From: Knoxdaviesia capensis
Lineage: Eukaryota > Ascomycota > Sordariomycetes > Microascales > Gondwanamycetaceae
DNA: 64,000 nucleotides
Reading direction: 5' to 3'
NCBI GenBank assembly: GCA_001510575.1
Contig: LNGK01000012.1
Span: 1,251,980-1,315,979, forward strand
The position numbers and the translations under genes are program-made. The stretch's first letter is position 1; the number at the start of each line of letters is the position of its first letter. Of the stretch, positions 22,678 through 34,947 are shown piece by piece. The notes beneath the pieces were generated by a model. It was not told the DNA's origin. It searched no databases and saw only the letters and a list, made by a program, of their open reading frames with translations.

Positions 22678-23334
22678 GTGCCGTGGGTTTCTCCGTGGGA
22701 AGTGAGTTTTCCTGTTTCTTTCTTCTGGGTGGGGGTTTTCATGAACTTGAGTTTGAAAACGGAGGCTTTTGATCTTTTGGACGGGAGGTGTGTTTTGGCG
22801 GATTGGGGGATCTGGGTTAGCTTTATAACTAGATTGTTCACTCTGGGGCAAGCCATGGCTTTTATCGATCGATCTTTTGGGTATGCTTTTTCGAGATGGT
22901 ATCATTGAATACCGGAGAGAGACTCGGGGATCCTTGCGTTACGGGACATTCTTCTTTTGGGTATGGAGTGGTTTGTGGTCTTGTAACATGTTCATTTCTC
23001 TCTTACAGCTCTTGGATACACAAAGCAAAGGGGCCCGTACGCGTTCTTCTTCTCGCTTCATATTTCTTTTGGGGATCCGTAGAAGCCGGGCATTTGGCGC
23101 CGTCAATTTAGTGGAATTGTATTCGTATTATTATTCCATTCATGTGCGTCTTGAACTTGCGTGTGAAGCTAGTGTACATTGTATTATTTACAGAAGGATG
23201 GCGGTTGCATGTGGTACAGGGTAAATTGTTACGTCCCGTGTGATATGTTGTACAACGGACGAGCGAGTACATGCGAACTGGGGCCGGGTCTAACCATTAC
23301 AGCGTAGGAGAGCATGGAATTGCAGACGGGGGCA
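22678..23334. other. Convergent 3' spacer
   Basis: 3' UTR sequence of acrB (+) and of the minus-strand unknown gene. T/G-rich on the + strand; no further gene seen. Confidence 0.6.
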
Positions 23335-24838
23335 TCAGTACGTGGTGTGCACAAGCGGCTCGAGATAGCCCTCCAGCTTCCACAGCTGCAGGCGCAGCCG
23401 GATCGTACGGGTGCCGGAGAGCATCGACACGGCGTTCGCGGCGAGCACGGGGTGCGCGGCGAGCAGCGTGCGCAGGTGGGCGGGGCCCAGCAGGCGGTGC
23501 AGGTCGTGCACGGGGAGGCGGGAGTTGTACTGAGTGTCGGGCAGGTCGATGTGTTGCGGGGAAGAGGGGGGCGCGGGCGTGGCAGAGTTTTGCAGCGGTT
23601 CCGGCAGCGTGGTGTGTTGTGAGTCGGAGGAGGACGGTGCGGGCGGGGCGATGTACAACAATGGGCCCCTTTCGGGGTGCTCGAGAGCGCGGGCGGGGAG
23701 TTCGGCCCAGATGGCCTCGCCGAGGCCGATCACGGGAGAGCGAGGAGTCTTTATCGTCGGCGGGGTATCTTCAACGGCGGGCGCCTCAGCCGCGGCGCCG
23801 TCGTCAGCAATGGCGGCCACCACCACCGGCTCCGCAATCTCGTCTTCAGGCGCGACAGCCAGCGGCAGCCTCGGCGCGCGCGGCCGCAGCAGCGCGGCGA
23901 ACTCGGCCAAGACGGCCTCGCGCAGCGCCTCGAGCGTGACGTCGAACATGTCGTCGCGCCACACGAGCGTGGTGCCGCGGGCGAGCGCGCGCGACAGTGT
24001 CTGGTGGCGCGCGTACAGTTTGCGCGGGTGCATGGTGCGCGGCACGTTTGGCGCGGGCTCGCGGATCAGCTCGATCAGGTCGCGCGACGCGAGGGTGTAC
24101 AGCGTTGGGCCGCGCGGGGGCGGGGGGTGTTTCGGGGCGGCTGCCACTCCTCCTGCTGCTGCTGCTGCTGCTGTTGCAGCGGTTGCTTCTGGGGTCGACT
24201 CTGTTTGTGTGGGAGGTTCAGCGGCGGCGGCGGCGCCGTCGTCGGGAGTGTGCTGGCGGCGCGCTTCGGCGGGGAGCCACCATGGGACGCCGGTGTGGGG
24301 GTGGCGCGTGAGGTTGTACTCTTGCAGCATCTCGCGGGGCAGGTTGGATTGGGTCGCGGCGCAGGTGCGCGAGTGGCTGGCCAGCGCAAGGGCTGGAGAA
24401 CGCGGAGAGTTAGTATGATAGTATATGCGCACATGCGTTGAGATCAAACACACCATAGGGGTTCTTGGCGAGCAAGCGCCGGAATCGGCCGACCGGGCGG
24501 CCCTTGGGCTTGAGCTTTGGGGCGTAGATACCGCGGCGCGCCGAGATCCACGCCGCGTCCATCAGCGGCGACACGGGCAGATGGCCGGCCGCGGTGGACA
24601 CGGTGCCGGCCGCGGCGTCGATGCGGATCTGGCCGCCGCGGCCGTTGTCGCCGAGGCTGCGGTCTAACCGGGAAATCGACTCGGTGGGGGACAGCGTGGA
24701 CTTGGAGCGGACCTGGTTGGCGGGTCTGGGTGGGACGGGTAAACAGGACCATCGGCGGTGCGGTGCGCTGGGTTGAGGGATCCGGGCCCGAGAGAGGGAT
24801 GCAGGCCAGCTGCCGGCCTCAGCGAGAAGGCGGCCCAT
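23335..24838 (-). CDS. Conserved-looking fungal protein, probably mitochondrial, function unknown
   Basis: Minus-strand exons 24838-24454 and 24392-23335 (480 aa). The 61-bp intron (GTGTGT...TACTAAC...CTCCAG) is phase 1 and joins FRRLLAKNPY to ALALASHSRT. The N-terminus is rich in Arg/Ser/Pro with few acids (SRARIPQPSAPHRRW...NQVRSKSTLS), suggesting import into mitochondria. Distinctive blocks are RRGIYAPKLKPKGRPVGRFR, HPHTGVPWWLPAE, RDLIELIREP and a C-terminal RTIRLRLQLWKLEGYLEPL. Ala/Pro-rich low-complexity segments separate them, and GC content is very high for the window. I do not recognise a named family. It converges with acrB and diverges from clpP, sharing a 384-bp promoter. That it is a gene is likely because the intron is canonical and the blocks look conserved; the role is open. 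Confidence 0.75.
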
Positions 24839-25222
24839 GTTGGCCGTACAACAAAAGAGACGAGGTATAGAGGAACGCAGTGGTTAGGCTGGGAGTGAGT
24901 GAGCGGATTGGACATGTGCTGGAATCGGTGTCGTTGCCGGAAAGTGAAGTGTAGGAGAAAAAAAAAATGAAAAACCCGGGCTGACTAAGGCTCCACTTCA
25001 ACCTTGTCCCGAAGCTCATCTTGGCAGATCACCGATTTTCGTACGTACACCCTTGGACCGTCCTGACAACTTCTTCGCTCCAGCTTCACAATTTCGCCGG
25101 ATATCCCGCAGACGACCTTACTTGTTACGACGTGCTTCTCCCCCTTGTCCTACGAGTACAGCTACCGACACCGATCCCGGCCACCCGCACACTCACACTC
25201 GGGCACCCGCCGTCCATTGGCG
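24839..25222. promoter_or_regulatory. Divergent promoter between an unknown mitochondrial gene and clpP
   Basis: 384 bp separate the two start codons, so the interval must carry both promoters. An A-run (about 24959-24969) and C/T-rich sequence leading to the clpP ATG are visible. No defined operator is recognised. Confidence 0.55.
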
Positions 25223-26403
25223 ATGGCCTCCCGACGAAGCTTCATGCGCGCCGCGCAGTCCACGCGACCATGCATCCGGCACAACTCGTCGTTCTCCGGT
25301 CCGGGGCCTTTCGGATCCCGCATGGGCTCCGCCCCAGGCTCCAATTTTGGTGCGCCGACCCGGCCAGCCATGGCGGGGATCCCGATGCCCTACATCACTG
25401 AAGTCACTGTTAGTCGAGCCTCGTGCCGCCTTGGCCCCGCCCGTCTTCGCTCGATCTAGATTCTAACTGCAGTGCATTTCAATTGTCGCTCGTTTGCATA
25501 GACCGGCGGCTGGCGGACATGTCAGTAGACCCCCCATTTCCATGTGTGGCTTCGCGACGCATCCCTGAACTGAGGCGACCGACCACGACCACAGCTAGCA
25601 GATCCCCGGTTGCTAACATGCAGGCGCTTGCTATAGATGACATTTTCTCGCGATTACTGCAAGAGCGAATCATTTGCCTCAACGGCCCGATAGACGAGAC
25701 GACGTCGGCGTCGATAGTGTCGCAATTGCTCTGGCTCGAGTCGGACAATCCGGACAAGACGATTACGATGTACATCAACTCGCCGGGCGGCATGGTCTCG
25801 GCGGGTAAGCAGCCTTGGCTCTTGTTTTTGCTTGAAGCGTTGATGCGGCTTCCATACATATCTTGCCCGCGGCTCAATTCCCCAGGCGACACACAGCTCT
25901 GGGGGGATAAACGTTCGTAGTGCTCATTACTGACACGACTCTTGCTTCCAGGCCTCGCGATATACGACACGATGACATACATCAACTCCCCCGTTTCGAC
26001 CGTCTGCATCGGCGAAGCGGCGTCAATGGCTGCCGTGCTGCTCGTCGGAGGTGCGGCCGGGAAACGGTTCGCGCTCCCCCATAGCACGGTGATGATCCAC
26101 CAGCCGCTGGGCGGCACGCAGGGCCAGGCGTCGGACATTGTCATCTACGCGAACCAGATCCAGCGGGTGCGCGAGCAGATCAACGAGATCTACCGCCACC
26201 ACGTCAACCAGGCGCTCGGCGACGACCGGCTCGACCATGACACCGTGGTGCAGCTCATGGACCGCGACAACTACATGAGCGCCGAGGAGGCGAAGGCGCA
26301 CGGTATTATCGACGAGATTCTGCACCGGCGGCCGGAGAATCCGTCTGCTGCTCCGATAGCCAAGGAGGCACCGGCGGAAGCGCCCGACTCGTCGAAGCCA
26401 TGA
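25223..26403 (+). CDS. clpP: Mitochondrial ClpP protease, with a 19-nt micro-exon
   Basis: Four exons: 25223-25408, 25502-25520, 25637-25804 and 25952-26403 (274 aa). The model needs the 19-nt exon 2, which encodes TGGWRT and one base of the next codon. With it the protein reads ITEVT-TGGWRT-YDIFSRLLQERIICLNGPID, aligning without gap to the ClpP N-terminal region. Introns are 93, 116 and 147 bp, with branch-like CTAAC in the first two. The catalytic triad is visible: Ser in GEAASMAA, His in MIHQPLGG, Asp in or near MDRDNYMS; also NSPGG (oxyanion region). Residues 1-50 are Arg/Ser-rich (MASRRSFMRAAQSTRPCIR), a matrix presequence. ClpP forms tetradecameric rings degrading proteins in the matrix with ClpX. 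The C-terminal extension is Ala/Pro-rich. Identity is certain; the micro-exon is inferred but strongly constrained by phase. Confidence 0.95.
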
Positions 26404-28552
26404 TCGGGGGGATGCATCAGTCGGCCTTTGTCTTGTGTATGATTAAACCTGTGAGCTAGCCGCAATGCTTGATAGAGCGGCGTCCAAACTCCGACTGTTC
26501 TTTGCATGTATTTCCCGTCTGTGAGCGGGCCTGTCCAAACTTCTGCATTGTGTGTGTCTTGGCCGGGAGCCGAGGCGTGAGATTATGAACCTTGGAAATC
26601 GCCAGCCACCGTCAGCCTCATGGCAGAACCCAACAGGAACTTCTGTACAGGGTGGCTGGATGTCATATGCCCAGACTGTAGTGCATCGTGAGCTAGGGTG
26701 ATATACCGGGCCTAATCTTGGACAGAGACACCTCGTGGACTTCTATGCAGACGACGGTGTAGGATCGTGAAATGTCAGAAGCTGGGCTGTTATCAGCAGA
26801 GATAAATATGGAACCAAGATGTTCTGTATGTCGACTCCGTAGGGCTTCGGCATTTGCTCAGTAGCCCAAGGCCCACGTTAGGTACCGCGCTGTTGAGTTG
26901 CCCGTAAAGGTACTGCGAAAGGGGACTTGCTCGCGCATAACACTTTGATTTGGCCGGAAATTGAAGAACATTTGGTGAAGAAACACCCCTCCTTTCCACC
27001 GAACGTTTTGCAGACGGGGAGATGCATTCCCACTCTCATTTAGGGTATGTGTAACCCTAACGGGACAAAAGAAAGGAATTTGGCGATTGCCCGCGGCAAT
27101 TGGGTGAGCCTTCAGCAGGGATTGCTGGTCGAGAATAGAGCTAAGAGTGGAGAGACCCTAATGAGTGTTGATATTTTGGGGGGTTAAGCTTTCTGGTCGT
27201 GACGGCCCGCCAGGTTTAACAGTTGTCAGTCAGCGAGCCGAGAAGGAAGTTTAACACTACTTCAGAAAACTGCAGTGCTCAAGCTATCTACCTATGTACA
27301 GTAGTCCGGAAGTTCTGGGCTATAATATAAGGCTGAACTGAAACAAAAAGAAGAGCCTCTTTCATCTGGTGAGCGATGATTGAAGATTGGGTCTGCATGA
27401 TTCAGTCGACATTGGCTTCATAACATACAGAAAGGTGGCGGGCACCACGCCTGAAGAACAATCTGGGGTTGCATTTTTGTCTTCACTTACCGTGAAGAGA
27501 AAAGGCGAAAAGGGCCGAGCCGTGCACTGCCACACAAGCAGGAAACACCTTTTTATTTTTCCTTTATTTATTGGGGTTCTGTGTGCGAAATAAGAAAGGA
27601 GACGATGAAGGGGGTGGCTGTCTGGATCCTGGCCGAGCGTCGTAGGCCATCACCGCCCGGAGCTGCAGAAACGCCCCGCTCACAGCAAACCTCCGTTATA
27701 TAAATATGCGAGAAATGTTTCATGGGCGAGGGTTTCTTGCCCCCCGCACCCAAATTGCTTGCTCAACGCTCGGGTGTGGGCGCTTAGGAGGAGGAACAAA
27801 GGAAGAAAAGCGGTGCCTGTCCGCCGCTAGAAACACCCCAAAGACAAGTTCAGACCCCGTTGCTGGGCTGGGCTCCTGACTAGTAGTCCGGCCCCCTTGG
27901 AAATAGTTCGTGTGTTCTAGACTTAGCCAGGGGAGCCAGAACAATTCACGTTCCTTGCAATTGCCTTGCTCCAGTTGTGCTCCCACGGATCACTCAACGT
28001 GCAAGCCGAACACATGTTGTGATCGTATTACACTGCCATGCACAGGATAGTACTTACTGTTGGTCGAACAGCGAAATCGCCTGTCTTCAGTCCTCCGTGA
28101 TGAGAAATCAGGAAACAGCCCGCACACTCTTCTCCTGGCACACTTCGACCTCCTGCGTGTCATGATAAATCGTGCACACCTCTTACATGATGGACTGGGT
28201 GCTGACTGTTTACGGAGTAGGCGAAAACACGGAACTCGATGCATAGGTGGGCGGCGTATTGACCTAATAGAGATAGGGGCCACTTCATCCCCGTCTCGTT
28301 TAGAGTATAGCAACCATAACGCCAACCCGTAGCAGCTTACCACCCGTCGTCCAATAACTCTCCGAGACCCAGTCCCACGAATAAGTCCTCCATTATTGCA
28401 TGCACGTAGCGTTTCCCGCTAAACGAGCCCCAGAAAGTGATGATGTGTTGGCTTGCGTTTTTGTTGTTGTCTGCGCTGCTCTGCTCAAACTTATCCTCAA
28501 ATGGCGAGCGAATGCGACGCTGCATGCAGACTTTCATGTAGTCAGCAAATGG

Positions 28553-28595
<43 letters not shown>

Positions 28596-29453
28596 TAGGG
28601 GTCATGAAAGTCAGGATGAGAGTGCTGCCGTTCCGTGCCATTTACCAGAATCAGGACTACTGGTTTCATAGTACTGTAGGTACGCTCTCCCGCCTTTCCC
28701 ATTCCGCTTCAAAACCAAATATACAGCACAAACTCCGTCCATCGTGGAGGCCATTTTTAGAGCGGCCAGAGGGTTGCAAGGCACATCGTGGACGCAGAGT
28801 AAAAGTGTTCATTTCTTGCCTTGCCTTGCCACAATTGGAACCGAACCCCCCCTTGGGCTGCCGTGGTATCCTGGTCTGACCACGAGACCCTAGGTCGGCG
28901 AATGCAGAGTAGTGGTCCAGAGCTTGGGTGTATAGTAGTAGAGTAAGGAAATCATGAAGAGTTCAGTTGTTCTCCTTAGAAAATTTTCTGGAAGTCAAAG
29001 AAACCCAGAAACTTCTCATCCTTTTGCTCTCTCCGTCACAGCCTTCCTCCTATCATTCCTTTTACATTTCATAGGCCAATTCGGCCAGCATACATTATTT
29101 CCCGCTTCTTAACTCGGGAGTTCTATTTGAGTACCTTGAGGACAATATTAAGGCAGTGCCACTCTCCTCATTCTCTCTTAGGTGCTCCCTGATTTTCTTT
29201 GTTTGACTTTCTTTATCTTCTAGTTCAACCCCCTCTTCTATTTCCTAAACTGAACATTCAAAGGACCCGGAGTCTACTTATACTTGCATACCTTCCCTTC
29301 TCTCCCTCTTAACTGCGTTTTTATTTTTTCTTTCTTTTCTTTCAAAACCTCTTTTCCCCTAAAGGATCTACCTAATCACTTATTATCCATCCCCTTATAT
29401 GTATCAGCCTAATCCATTTTATATACCACAGCCAAACTAAGAACACTCACAGC
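26404..29453. other. 3-kb gene-poor spacer
   Basis: 3' UTR of clpP, then non-coding sequence with no protein-like frame, then a C/T-rich promoter/leader (about 29020-29440) of the bestrophin gene. Contains a GA microsatellite (listed separately). No RNA gene recognised. Confidence 0.55.
28555..28593. repeat. (GA)n microsatellite
   Basis: About 19 uninterrupted GA dinucleotides. Simple repeat, no coding implication. Confidence 0.95.
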
Positions 29454-31143
29454 ATGGGTGACGATGGCTCTCATGCCGCAGCTGCGGTCCCGACCGGCGG
29501 CGGTGCCGGCTTTGGATCCGGCGTCAGTACCGATCACGGCCACCCCGAACCTGCCGCACCGCGGCCAACCCCCACTGATCGCAAAGAGCCCACGGAATCG
29601 TTGGTCTCGCCAACTCTGAACGCTCCAAACCCATTTATCACCAGAGATAGTCTAGACTTTGACGACTACTTTGTGAGTAACTCCTTTCTGCTCTACCCTC
29701 TCTCTCTCTCTCTCTCCCTCTCTGCAATTCATCCAACTAACATGGAAACTCACTGTTTTTGCGTTACCCGTCACATAGGCTGGCCCAAGAGACATGGCCA
29801 AGCACTCTAAGCTGCCCATGTTCATGCGTCTGCATGGCAGCATCTTTCCCAAGATGGTTGTGCCACTGCTCTGCGTGGCAGCTTGGTCCACCGCCATCAC
29901 ATGCATCCGCGAGCTTGTCTGGAAGCCCATTGGCATCAGCTCCGTTCTTCTCACCGTCACCGGTTTTGTCGTCGGTCTCGGCCTGTCGTTTCGCAGCTCC
30001 ACTGCATACGAGCGATATGCAGAAGGCCGCAAATACTGGGCGGCCTTGACCCTCGCCTCCCAGGTTTTGAGCCGTGTGTTCTGGGTCCACTCTCGTGAGA
30101 AGGATCCCCAGAAGAAGAAAATCCATCTGCTTCACGCTATGTAAGTTTGGACCGCCATTTTACACAATTGCTATACCCCTTCTATTTCTGTGCTTGATCC
30201 ATGGGAGGGGAAGCATTCTCTCTCATTCATACCACGTGAACTTGAGTCTCATAACCATCATCACCGTACCAGCACGGCTTCGAACCTCCTTGTGGCTTTT
30301 GCAGTTGCTCTCAAGCATCGTCTCCGGTTTGAGCCTTACACCTCCTATCACGATCTCGCCCACCTTGTTTCCCATCTGGAGACTTTTGCTGGTTCAGCCA
30401 CCCGGGAGGACCCCAGCCTTGCTCTAAGAGGGGACCCCAGCTTTTTTAAGCGGGTGGGCCAGTACCTCGGCCTTGCCATGGCGGAGTCCAACCCGAGGAA
30501 GGTGATTAAGAGAGCAACACGTCCCGTCGGAAACCTTCCCCTGGAGATCCTCAACTACTTGGGCCGATATGTCGACATGCTGATCGCCGAGGGGAAGCTG
30601 ACCCTCCCGATCCAGCACACCATTGCTTATAGCAACCTCAGCGTTCTCAACGATGTCCTGTCTGGTACCGACCGTGTTCTGACCACGCCCCTTCCCATCG
30701 CCTATTCGATTGCATTTTCTCAGATCACTTGGCTGTATGTCTTGATGCTTCCGTTTCAATTGGTGGCCACTCTTAAATGGGTCACCATCGGCGCCAGTGT
30801 TGCCGCGTCATACATCATCCTCGGAATTTTGTTTATTGGACAGGAGATTGAGAATCCCTTTGGCTACGATGTCAATGATCTGCCTCTTGAGGACTTCTGT
30901 CACCAAATTGCCTCTGAGCTGGACATCATTGCTGCCCAAGCAATGGATCTTGAAGACCTTGTTCGCCACATGGAAAGCGGCGACAACAAGCTGCTCTACC
31001 CGTCGAGCACTGCGCCTTTCACGGCGTGGGCAAATCGGAGTGAGGAGAACGTGCGTGCTGCCATTCGCCGACGGCCCATTGCGTCGTTTTCAGTCTCAAA
31101 CCACGAACCTGAGCCCAAGATCACAGGAAGTGACAGTGTCTAG
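29454..31143 (+). CDS. Bestrophin-family anion channel
   Basis: Exons 29454-29672, 29779-30140 and 30273-31143 (483 aa). Introns are 106 bp (GTGAGT...CATAG, phase 0) and 132 bp (GTAAGT...ACCAG, phase 2). Intron 1 contains a CT microsatellite at about 29698-29721. After a Gly/Pro/Ala-rich N-terminus come TM segments (KMVVPLLCVAAWSTAITCI, then GISSVLLTVTGFVVGLGL) and the signature SFRSSTAYERYAEGRKYW, which is characteristic of the bestrophin/UPF0187 family. Later features are LPLEILNYLGRYVDML, a hydrophobic pair at ITWLYVLMLPFQLVATLKWV / AASYIILGILFIGQEIENPF and the GYDVNDLPLEDFC block. Fungal members (Bes proteins of A. nidulans) are implicated in anion transport at membranes; the substrate of this one is not deducible. 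A secure family call. Confidence 0.93.
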
Positions 31144-31488
31144 AATGGAACATGATTGCTAAATGTTAGTTGGTGATTACTATTTGCCCCACTATGTTCT
31201 CTTATATATGTTGACCAAGAAGTGTAGGTTAGATAGATTGAACCGATTTCCTGTAATCGAATATCATGGCTCTAGGGGTTTTAACCACAGAGAAATAAAT
31301 CTAACTCTCCTCAAGGGTTCTAAATGAACGTGATGAGAATACATGTAGTGGACACTCTAAATTATCACAAGCCACATTGAAAGAGAGAATTCTAAGAATA
31401 TATAATTTTCCGGGTTAAGCCCCCCATGGTCCTCCATGAAATTTACTATTGCACTGCTTGTGACCCTAATATTGCTGCTGGACTACGA
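31144..31488. other. Convergent 3' spacer
   Basis: 345 bp between the bestrophin gene (+) and grrA (-). AT-rich 3' UTR-like sequence, nothing else seen. Confidence 0.6.
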
Positions 31489-33851
31489 CTAATTTGCTGT
31501 AGTAGATGACTCTCCTGGTAATTGTTGGGGAGATTCTTGATCTTGGCCAACATTCCCCAGAGATAGATCAAGCATAGCAACTTCTGCAACAGTGCCGTTT
31601 GGCACAGTGGTAGGAGCAACCAGCTGATCGATCTGTGCGTTGACACCTGTCCAGGAGGGTGGGATTGGCGGGAGGTTCTGCTCAGTTGCGCCGAGATTCC
31701 ATGCTCCAGTTTGCGGTGGCTGATCCACAACAAAAGACTCGAACCCGTCATCCTCAAATGGCTCGGTTTCTTCCGGCTGCGGCTCTCCTCCAGTCCTCCC
31801 ACCCGCTGCCGAGAGAAGAAGTTGAAGCGTTCCGGGGTGGTTTCCGCTCAATGTCTGTTGACGAGCTACGGCAAGGGCACGAAGATTGGAATGCTTTGGG
31901 TCTGTCGTCAAGTATCGGCGCAGCTCGGTCACACAACCCCCCGAAAACACACAGAACAATTGTCGTTGGTGTTCGGCAAATTCTGTTCGTCATGGCCCAG
32001 GCACATGTTAGATGTGATAACTGATAACAAGGCAACTGCCCCGTGGGCTGCGGAATTTCTTACCTTCTGGAGCGTCTCTTCCAAATCTCTGGAATTCCTC
32101 GTTGAGAAAGGGCTGGACGCCAGTCAAGCTTAGATGTGTCAAGCGCGGGCAGGTGATCAGCAATTGAAAGATTCCCTAATGTGAATGAAAAGAGATGGGG
32201 TTAATATGGGTGACTGAGAAATAAGAGCATAGACATCAAGGCATATGTGCCTCTTCCACGAAAAGAGGCTATAGATGCAGATACTAACCAAAAGAGACAG
32301 ATGGACGCAATAGCTGAGGTGTACACGCTCGAGACTTGAGGAGAAATACGTCTCCGTGTATATGTCATTGGTCAATGGGTCTCGGACTGTTCTCGTGCGA
32401 TAGCTAGCTCTCGTCAGTGCAAGAATCGACTCGTCCGTAATTAGGCTGCACTTCACAAGCCCGATTCTCTTTAACTTCGGGAGAGTTGCTAGTGTCGAGA
32501 TGGAGTCATCAGTCAGGTTGGTGCAGCATCCGAGATCGATGTACCGAATTCTGTTGCAGTTCTGTATGAGCTTTTTAACGGCCTCATCGGTAATTTGGCT
32601 ACAATGACCCAGGTGAAGATAGTGAAGATTCTTGCCTAGCCTCGCAATGGCATAGACAGACGCATCGGTGAGGTGTCGACACTTGGACAGGACAAGGTTG
32701 CGCAGTCTGGGGGCCGAGTCGACAATTTTTTGGACTGCCGCGTCTGTCAGCCGATGGCACGCTGTGAGGTCAAGAATACGCAGATGGTCGAAGGTTTGCT
32801 GGGCAGGCAAGGATAGGAAGGCCGAGTCGGAGACAAGCTCGCAGTTTGCCAGTCGGAATTCACGGAGATGTCTCGCGCGCGTGAGTAGAGTCGTCACCGG
32901 CTCGCCGGTGATATTCGCACAAAGATGGAGATCAATTTCGAGAATGTTCGGGCAGTGCTCTGCGAAAGCTTGGATGGCAGTATCCGTGATTTGGGTGCAT
33001 TCGTTGAATTTCAGCTATAGAAAAACTCAAAAAAAATCAATGGTCATGTTAGCCGGGAAACGAAGAAAAGAGAGGAGCTATGCGAAAACGAGGCCCAAAC
33101 GAAGTAGCCGTACTCTTTTAAGATAGCGACAGCTGCGAGCAACTTCAATCAAGCTTTCGGGGGACACTCTTCGACAACCCGATATATTAAGCCCCTGTAA
33201 GCGTTTGCAATTCTCAGCCAAGGCCCGAATTGGTTGATCAGTGATATGCTCATCTCCCGCAATATCAAGAGCAAGGAGAGACTTGTTGTTTGATACGAGG
33301 GGAGTGATGCTGAGATCGGTAAGCTTGCGGCAGTTTGTTAAAGTAAGCCTTTCAATACGGCTACAAACGCTGAGGGGGAAGACACTGCCGTCGTTGACGC
33401 CTTCGGAGATCTGCGACAAGTTGAGCCGTCGAATGAAGTCCTTGTATGAAAAGAACGGGTCTGAAGAATGGAGAACATTGCAGATAGAGCGGAGGTTATT
33501 CCACGACGAGCAAGACGGCCGATGCCATAGAAGCTCGACGGCATTGCGAGCCCATTTCTTGCAAGTCAGCATACAGCTAAGAAGCTGGTGTGACTTGTCG
33601 AGTTTCGCAAAGATGCTGATCAAAATTTCATTTGGCAGTCGATCAACCAAACTCTGGTATCTGTCCTCATCGCTGACTTGCATGTCCCGCATAAGGGACA
33701 CACCAAGTGAGGATTGCGAGTCGTTGGCGACGTTGTAGAAATCGGACTCTTCGTTATCCGCGGGTGCTGGAGAATTCGTGGACGACGACGATCGGGAATC
33801 AGACACACGGACAGGCATAGCTGTCCCGGTTAATGGAGCCCGGGCCTGCAT
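31489..33851 (-). CDS. grrA: GrrA/Grr1-type F-box LRR protein, SCF ubiquitin-ligase substrate receptor
   Basis: Minus-strand exons 33851-33114, 33014-32289, 32175-32064 and 31982-31489 (689 aa). Introns are 99, 113 and 81 bp, phases 0, 0 and 1. An F-box lies at about residues 70-112 (VDRLPNEILISIFAKLDKSH), followed by a run of cysteine-type leucine-rich repeats (NCRKLTDLSITPLVSNNKSL, HCSQITDEAVKKLIQNC, CCTNLTDDSISTLATLPKL). The third and fourth exons supply CPRLTHLSLTGVQPF and RQLFCVFSGG, typical of Grr1 orthologues. The C-terminus is acidic and Gln/Pro-rich. Grr1 proteins recruit phosphorylated substrates to SCF; A. nidulans GrrA is needed for ascospore formation. The frame upstream of the chosen ATG is open for 17 codons back to a CCCTAG that could be a splice acceptor, so an extra 5' exon is possible. 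Identity is firm, the N-terminus provisional. Confidence 0.94.
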
Positions 33852-34947
33852 GGCTTCTGGAGAAGAGGATTCTGTTGGATGTGAACTGGAGCCAGGAGTT
33901 GTCTAGGGAAAGAGTGGTTATGTTGAAACGGGCTCGTTACTCGTGAAGGATAGAAGAAGAATCAAACAGAAGGAAGACTTCGAAGGGAAACGTGGAGGAG
34001 CAGGAAAGAAACATATGGATCCCACAAATGATTCCCTGATATAAGAGCGGAGGGAAAGAGAGAGAAAACAAAAAGAGCAGAAGGAAAGGGAATAAAATTC
34101 TTAGAAACAAAGCATGCCTTTAATAATTTTGAGTAAGATAGAGGGTTAGGGCGGGGAAACAACAAACGCGGACAACAAGTAAATAGAGGGGGAAGGAAAT
34201 GTTCCTAGGCCAGAAGAATCGTGAAATAGCATAGAAATAAATGATTTAGAGTATAAGGCATTCAGAACGTAAAGACATATAGGGATAAGAAGGAAAGGGA
34301 GGAAGAAAAAGACGAAAAGAAAAAGGAAGAAGAGAAAATCATTTATTTTATTATCGTCCAAGTTGTTTATAGGGAAATAAAATACGGAGTCTGACCTCAC
34401 CTAAAGAAGGAATAGAGGCAGGAGGAGTAGCAGGACTAACTCTCTACCCTTAGGCATATAACAAAATATATAAATAGATAGAGTTACACATATGTATTAT
34501 ATAAGCATGGCCATGGCTTTAGCCTTCCTCTATGTTTTTTCCCTTCTAGGATAATCTTAGGGTTTAATAGATCATAATTATTTCTTTCTAGTGAAGCAAA
34601 CTTGATATTACATTTATTATGTTCCTTAAGAGATAATAATTAGGGATAAGGAGGCGAAACAAAAGGAAAAGAAGGAAAGAAGGAGGATATGCCTTTATTT
34701 TAAAAAGACTACAACAGAAACGTATTGTATATGCGATCGTAACACAGGCATAACAAGTGTTTAGCCCTTTCATGATATTACCCATTTTATGAATGTTTTT
34801 GAGTTATTGACTTTTAATTTTTAAAAGACCTCCTTCAACATAGAGCGATCGCCAGCTCTGATTGAAGATATTCCCATGACCAACCGCGCCAAATCAATCT
34901 AATGAAAAATACGCAAAATGCCACAGACGCAAGATAAAGAGACACGC
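33852..34947. other. AT-rich spacer upstream of grrA
   Basis: Holds the grrA promoter/leader (minus strand; pyrimidine-rich on that strand at about 33950-34400) and the 3' flank of the ribosomal protein gene. It is distinctly AT-richer than other spacers but still contains normal CpA/TpG, unlike the repeat island at the window end. No gene is supported. Confidence 0.55.

Noticed and set aside
11012..24838. Secondary-metabolite cluster seeded by the methyltransferase
   Set aside because: No synthase, oxidase, transporter or pathway regulator nearby; neighbours are housekeeping or mitochondrial genes.
25479..26144. 221-codon frame antisense to clpP
   Set aside because: Spans two introns of clpP and mirrors its exons; codon-shadow artefact.
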